Source: Oxytricha trifallax (lineage: Eukaryota > Ciliophora > Spirotrichea > Sporadotrichida > Oxytrichidae). Taken from it: DNA of 64,000 bases. The translations under genes were made by a program, and so were the position numbers. The notes beneath the pieces are model-generated. The model worked only from the letters and a program-made list of their open reading frames with translations. It did not search any database and was not told the DNA's origin. Positions 59,230-64,000 of the stretch are shown here, in pieces. The stretch lies in contig ARYC01000745.1 in the NCBI GenBank assembly GCA_000711775.1, forward strand, positions 1-64,000. Direction: 5' to 3'. How positions within the stretch are numbered: position 1 is the first letter of the stretch; every line of letters begins with the position of its first letter.

Positions 59230-59770
59230 AATGTACCTGAGATTTCTTAGGATTATGTAGAGCTTTTGTCAGATATGTTATTATTCTCAAAAATCTAGAT
59301 TGAACTTTTGCGAAGGCAATGAAATCATGGAAGTCTTCAACGTCCCCACATTAAAGTACAAGTTTATCATGGTTAACATGAATCTTCCTGATTTTTATTT
59401 CTCAGACTACTGAGTAGGATAACTTGAGATCTTTCATCGCTTTGAAGCCTAGATAATCAGGCTTGCTGAAGTAATTTTTGCATAGCCCAAACCCATCTGA
59501 TTTGACTTGTATCAAAAGGAACTACCTTAGCGGCTAATCTGAAGTGCATTGAAATATTAGAGCATGGCTAAATTTCGTAGACTTGCCGGAAACTGCTTCA
59601 ACAACGCTGGTATGGGTCTACTTTTAATCATCGGTCTTAATCTAGAGTACAAAAATGTGACGCTCGTTGGGGTTATTATCCATCTTCTGATTTTGTTTTT
59701 CCATTATTATTGCAAGTGATACTTAACTATCTTTGATCAAGGGCACATATAACATTAGATGTCTCCCCAC
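59230..59770 (+). other. Host-like coding remnant right of TBE-2
   Basis: Composition less AT-rich than the surroundings. A short frame MAKFRRLAGNCFNNAGMGLL followed by a hydrophobic run (59564-59720) could hold one or two membrane segments. Stops upstream in all frames. Not the continuation of the TBE-3 kinase. Unidentified. Confidence 0.35.
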
Positions 59771-60223
59771 TCATTTTAACATTAATTTTTTTTAATTATT
59801 ATTTTATATTAATTTATAAATCACTTTTCATCGCATTATGTACAATTAAATTTTTAAAAAAAATAATAATTCCTAAGAACTGTACAATGTAAAATGTACA
59901 ATTTAATAAGTACGCCTTAATATATTAAAAACATCAAACAGTACAATATACAATTTATACAATTTTGTAATAATTATTTTTAATACTAAGATTTGTAATT
60001 AAAAGTGTACTAAACCATTACTAATTAAGTTATCTGTATTAAGTGGCAGTTAAAATTATTAAAAAAAGATTAAGTCTATTTTGTATTTCTTGAATTACCT
60101 AATATTATGTATCTTAGGAATATCTCGTGAACCAGAAGTGCCTCATATCCCTGCTATTTTAGAAAATTCATTTGAAATTTCTAAAATAATTATAATTAAA
60201 TTAAAATATATTTAATTTGTTGC
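59771..60223. other. AT-rich interval with TGTACAAT-like words and a dispersed repeat
   Basis: Several TGTACAATtT/ACAATTTTgTA words at 59838-59990. CTCGTGAACCAGAAGTGCCT at about 60126 is shared with about 36826. Confidence 0.45.
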
Positions 60224-60513
60224 AGTTAAAGTTGGTCAATTTAAACGATCTTGGGCTAATTTGATAGAGAATTCAAAATTAGCTGGACTTTATTATTGGT
60301 GGTACTTTTTTATCGCATCCACGGAGTGAAATAACTCTATTTTAATTTTGCCATCAAATTTAGCTAAAAAAATCTCCAAAAATTAAAGTTGAGTTAACTC
60401 GCTTCAGGGATGAGATAGAGGGGTACCGCCAATAGTAAAGTCCAGCTGATTTTGAATTCCCTATCCAGCAAGTACCATATTGCCTAGGCTAGGACAGAGT
60501 TAACTGCCACGAA
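60224..60513. mobile_element. Small palindromic MITE, copy 1
   Basis: Arms GCAGTTAA..GAGAATTCAAAATTAGCTGG and the inverted AGCTGATTTTGAATTC..GAGTTAACTGCC frame TTTATCGCATCC / GGGATGAGATA. Related to copy 2 at 61276-61663 through the same arm words. Confidence 0.8.
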
Positions 60514-61275
60514 TAATAATAATAATAAATAATTAATTTATATTTTATTTTTCCATATCAAATGTATTCCTACCATATTTAAAAAATATTCACTTTTGGC
60601 TAAAAATATTTTATTTATATTTTATAATCTTTAATTCTTTTTTATTTTTTCCACTTTAATTCGATTCAAATATAAACGCTTTTTTATATACTTTAACTTC
60701 TTATTAAAATATTTTTGAATTACTAATGATAATTCTAATTTATATTTACAACTTTATTATCACACCATATTTCTTTTTTCCTATTTTCATCTCAAGAAAA
60801 TTAATGGAATAATTTTTTACTTCTATTTATATATATATATATGCATTTTTGTTTTAATAATAAATATCTTTATTTAGATGTATTAATTATATGTCTAGCA
60901 CTTAACTCAATAGAGTTTAATTTCTTTACGATTGAATGGTATTGCTAAAAAGACCAAGCATGAGCAATTTAACTCTCATGCAGTATTTTTGAAGAAAAAA
61001 AATGAAAATAAGCTTATCATCTAGAATATTTCCATTTAACTTCCATTCAATAGATAGATAGATCATTGTATAATACATATGTTTGTTAGTAAAATGATAT
61101 TCACCTACTCTGTTAATTAAATTAATCCCCATTTTATTAAATACTAAACTCCACATGCATGTGCTCTTGGTTTATGATTCTAATCTTGATTTTACTGCTG
61201 TGAAAATAAGATAATCACACCATAGCTATATTTTAAACAAGAATTAAATAAAGTAAAAACAAAAAATAATATAAG
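60514..61275. other. AT-rich interval
   Basis: Short TA run near 60830; no gene recognised. Confidence 0.5.
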
Positions 61276-61663
61276 AATGCATTTTATTTGGGAAAATAAA
61301 TAATAAATATTTGAAATTCTTGGCATTTAACTTTCTAGAAACCTAGACAATATGGTACTTGTTCGATAGAAAATTCAAAATTGACTAAATTTTACAATTG
61401 GTTGTACTCCTTTATCGCATCCTTGATCAAAATAATTAGACTTTAATATTAGGTGATTTGGGTTGTTAATTATTATGCCAATATTAATGTCTAATTATTT
61501 TGATTCCAGGATGCGATAAAGGAGTACAACCAATAGTAAAATTCAGTCAATTTTGCATTTTTTATCGAACAAGTACCATATTGACTTGGTTTCTAGAAAA
61601 TTAACTGCCAAGAATTTTAATTATTATTTATTTTTTGTCCCAAATCAAATGCATTCCTACAAT
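61276..61663. mobile_element. Small palindromic MITE, copy 2
   Basis: Near-perfect palindrome centred about 61470: GAATGCATTTTATTTGGG at 61276 and CCCAAATCAAATGCATTC at 61645; TTCTTGGCA, CAATATGGTACTTGTTCGAT and TCCTTTATCGCATCC are all mirrored. No gene. Shares its arms with copy 1. Confidence 0.9.
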
Positions 61664-61762
61664 AATAAGTGAAAGTTCATTAGAAAGAAATAGAAGTAGT
61701 TGCAACTTATTATACGTTAGTGGTTCTTCGAAGATCAAGAGCTAAGTTTGACCACTATCACA

Positions 61763-62035
61763 ATGGATTACCACAAATGGGTAGCTGCTTCAACTCTAGG
61801 AGTCAGCACTGGATAAAGAGAGGGACCCAATGGAGATTGGGTGAAAGATAGTTCTCAAAAGATTTTACTCTCAGTTGAGGAACTGATCTGCAATTTCCCA
61901 TTCAAGATGCTTCAGTTTCACTCATTCATCCCCTAATACTTTGACTAAGCATTACAAGATATCACATATAAAGAGAATTAAACAAGATTTTAATAGCGCG
62001 TCAACGATGAAGTTAAGCAATATCTAGAAATATGA
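61763..62035 (+). CDS. Unrecognised 90-residue ORF, frame open further upstream
   Basis: ATG 61763 to TGA 62035. It reads MDYHKWVAASTLGVSTGQRE, GDWVKDSSQKILLSVEEL, FPFKMLQFHSFIPQYFDQAL and ends VNDEVKQYLEI. The frame is open upstream to about 61697 (WFFEDQELSLTTI), so this may be the last exon or segment of a larger protein. Composition is clearly coding-like. No family is recognised. It may be a macronuclear-destined segment. Confidence 0.55.
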
Positions 62036-62317
62036 AGAATGACAATTACTTAAAGGAGATGCTAAAAACTGCTAATTGAATATTATCAAATCGGTAAATA
62101 AACACTGACTTATGCCTAGTTATTTCATTCATTTAATTAATTAATAATAGAAAGCATATAATTTTTTCGTTAATTTTATTTTAAAATCTAAAGTAAAGTG
62201 TCTTTTGGATATGTATTAAGTTATAAGAATATATATATTTAGATAGATAGATAGATAATTACTAGAAGGTAAATTAAATATATAATACTCCTTCATGAAA
62301 TATAAATGCAATGTAAT
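62036..62317. other. AT-rich spacer with short GATA microsatellite
   Basis: TAGA repeat at about 62240-62257. Nothing else seen. Confidence 0.6.
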
Positions 62318-64000
62318 TCATTACTCAGCTTGGCCTTCATTACCTTTCTCCTCTACAGCTTCTTCTTCGTCATTCAACCTGTTGGATTTCTCGTCCTTGT
62401 TGACTTTGCTTGTCCCCTCTTCATCTTCAACGCCTCCTACTCTTTGATCATCTTCTCTTCTGAGACTTTCTTCGGGTCTAGCTACCATCATGCTCTGGAT
62501 AAGATTTGGTTTTGCCTGTACTCCTGTTCTGGGTTCACTTCCTCCTTTCACTTTTCTCTACTGAGAGCAATAGAAGTTTTCTACTCCTCCTAATACTTCC
62601 TCTGCATCACTGAAGTATTAATCTTGGTGTTCTTGCTGGTCATCCAGTTCCATTTTGTTGTCATTCTCAAGAACCCATTCATCCCATGCATCAACATGCG
62701 ACTTCATGAATGTTGTTTCAGTACCTTTCTCCTCATTCGACAGTTTCCATAAGTCTCCATTCCTCTTCTCAGCTACAAGCTCCGTTTCCTCTGAGCTCAC
62801 TGTGATTCCTGATTTTCCAATCTCCAGTTTCATGTGCCCCACCTCTAAATTGAATGCCAGGTAGTATCTCTACATGTTCAACCAATCCTTAGAGAATATC
62901 TAAAAGATTGGCTCTCCTTGCAGCTCGAGTGCTAGATGGTTTGCCATGAGAATTGCCAATAAGCCACAACTCTCTGGGTCTGCTACTTGGTTGATTTCGG
63001 ATTTACAAGTAATTTTGCTCACTGTGAATCCTTTGCCAACCGTCTCCTTTATTAGTTGGTTGGTTTATTGTAGGTACTTTTGGATTACTGCCAGACTCCC
63101 AACCACTCTTCTAGAGTCGTACACCTCCAATTCTTTCGTATTCTCAGTAACTCTTAGAATCACCCAGTTCCTGCATTTTTTGATACTGCCTTAACAACTT
63201 ACTGGAATAAGGATGCTCTTAAATTCTCCTGAATCTCTCCAATATCTGCTATTTTCATGCTTCCAATTAGTCGTTCCCACGCATTTCTCAAATTATAGAA
63301 TTCCTTTGTCATCCATGACAATAGGTGGTAGAATTAGGTGTGAGGTTTTTCCTTCTTTTATTTGTGCCTCTTCTATTTATTTCAGGCATACCTCCATTGT
63401 GGTTTCTTTGATATGACCTCCAGGTAGTATATCCTCGTATTGCCATTCCTCATTGATTTCTCTCCAGTGCTCTTGTTGTTTCTCTGTCCATAGTTCCCAC
63501 TCTCTTGCACCTTGCCGTCTGGCATTCTCTTTGTCTGTGAATCTCTAAACAAGAGCTTTTTCCATCAGACTCCTCGTGCTAGGGCAGCAAACTATGGTTA
63601 CCATTCTTGTAGTCATCGTGGACCATCCTTTCTTTGCGAGTATTATTTTGTCAAATCCTTGACAAGTGACCTCAGCTAAGTCAATAAGTAGTTTGACTTT
63701 CATCTAGTCTGCTTAGATGCAAGGAGATCCGTCCATATGCACATCGAATTGTGTCCTTTGTGGTTGAGTCCCGTATAATCTCTTGCTAGGATTTGATTAT
63801 CCAATCTTCAGTCTACTCTTGAAACCCATTTGTTTGTTTAGTGGAACTTCCGAATGTTTATTCTCTCTGATTCCTAAGACCTCCTGGTCCTTGCTTCTGT
63901 CTCTATGCATGAATCTCACCTCCTTCACCTTCTGCCAAAACTCTGCTTTGTTTTACCACTCTTGGTATCTTTAGTTTCTAGAGTTCCCATACTAATTTTA
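62318..64000 (-). CDS. Long intact ORF with Ulp1 (C48)-like protease signature, N-terminus outside window
   Basis: Open for 560 codons from the window edge (64000) to TGA 62318. A central region resembles the Ulp1/SENP fold: KKCRNWVILRVTENTKELEV (about 63160) with YDSR, then SEINQVADPESCGLLAILMA (about 62970), matching the HW..., YDS and Q...DCG motifs. Asn stands where the catalytic His is usual. The C-terminal 250 residues are very acidic. An N-terminal MGFKSRLKI is shared with the LINE A remnant near 23230 (IGFKSKLKI), so it could be part of a mobile element. Codon use is markedly less AT-rich than its surroundings. Function: possible SUMO/ubiquitin-like peptidase, or an inactive relative; unproven. 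Confidence 0.6.

Noticed and set aside
62318-62842. Two separate small acidic genes on the minus strand
   Set aside because: With TAA/TAG read as Gln they join into the single 560-codon frame 62318-64000.

Overview
The window reads as germline (micronuclear) DNA of a spirotrich ciliate of the Oxytricha type. TAA and TAG run through long conserved reading frames where glutamine is expected, and only TGA ends them. Introns are very short (28-59 nt). Base composition is strongly AT-rich. Several transposons end in C4A4 telomere-like repeats flanked by 3-bp ANT duplications, which is the signature of the Oxytricha telomere-bearing elements (TBEs). Species assignment is inference. All translations here use TAA/TAG = Gln and were done by eye, so boundaries are approximate unless a start, stop or splice site is named.

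The window is a nest of mobile DNA. (1) Three related copies of a large DD34E (Tc1/mariner/IS630-type) transposon are present. Element A runs from before the window to about 5669, element C from about 7617 to about 22600 (reversed), and element B, about 12 kb, from about 43634 to 55773. Their shared core is a SecA-like helicase/ATPase (seen in B and C), a homologue of the TBE 22-kDa protein, and a transposase. Between the transposase and the terminus each carries a different cargo: an intact MT-A70 N6-adenine methyltransferase in B, a decayed MT-A70 relative with DGPW in C, and an intact unrelated ORF, possibly a Josephin-like protease, in A. (2) Three TBEs are present: 16312-21167, about 37026-42959, and 42960-59229. 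Each has a DDE transposase, the 22-kDa gene and a zinc-finger/kinase gene. (3) Non-autonomous elements include a 2.46-kb TBE-ended element, two foldback elements, a 2.0-kb element whose inverted repeats hold GC-rich tandem arrays, a palindrome inside a TBE intron, and two copies of a small palindromic MITE. (4) Two decayed LINEs lie on the minus strand, at 22.6-25.3 kb and 30.5-35.3 kb.

Insertion order can be read directly. TBE-1 sits in the SecA-like gene of element C, and a palindrome sits in an intron of TBE-1. A 2.46-kb element sits in the transposase of TBE-3; inside it is a foldback, and inside that another palindrome. TBE-2 abuts the kinase gene of TBE-3, element B sits in the transposase gene of TBE-2, and a 2.0-kb element sits beside the methyltransferase gene of B.

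Host-like DNA is limited to short islands. These are a pair of diverged paralogous segments (5.83-6.89 kb and 26.5-27.5 kb), a broken calmodulin-like tail of a calcium-dependent protein kinase (6.9-7.3 kb), a Gln-rich coding stretch (27.5-28.0 kb), a 90-residue ORF (61.76-62.04 kb) and a 560-codon open frame with a Ulp1-like domain running off the right edge. No tRNA, rRNA or CRISPR array was seen.
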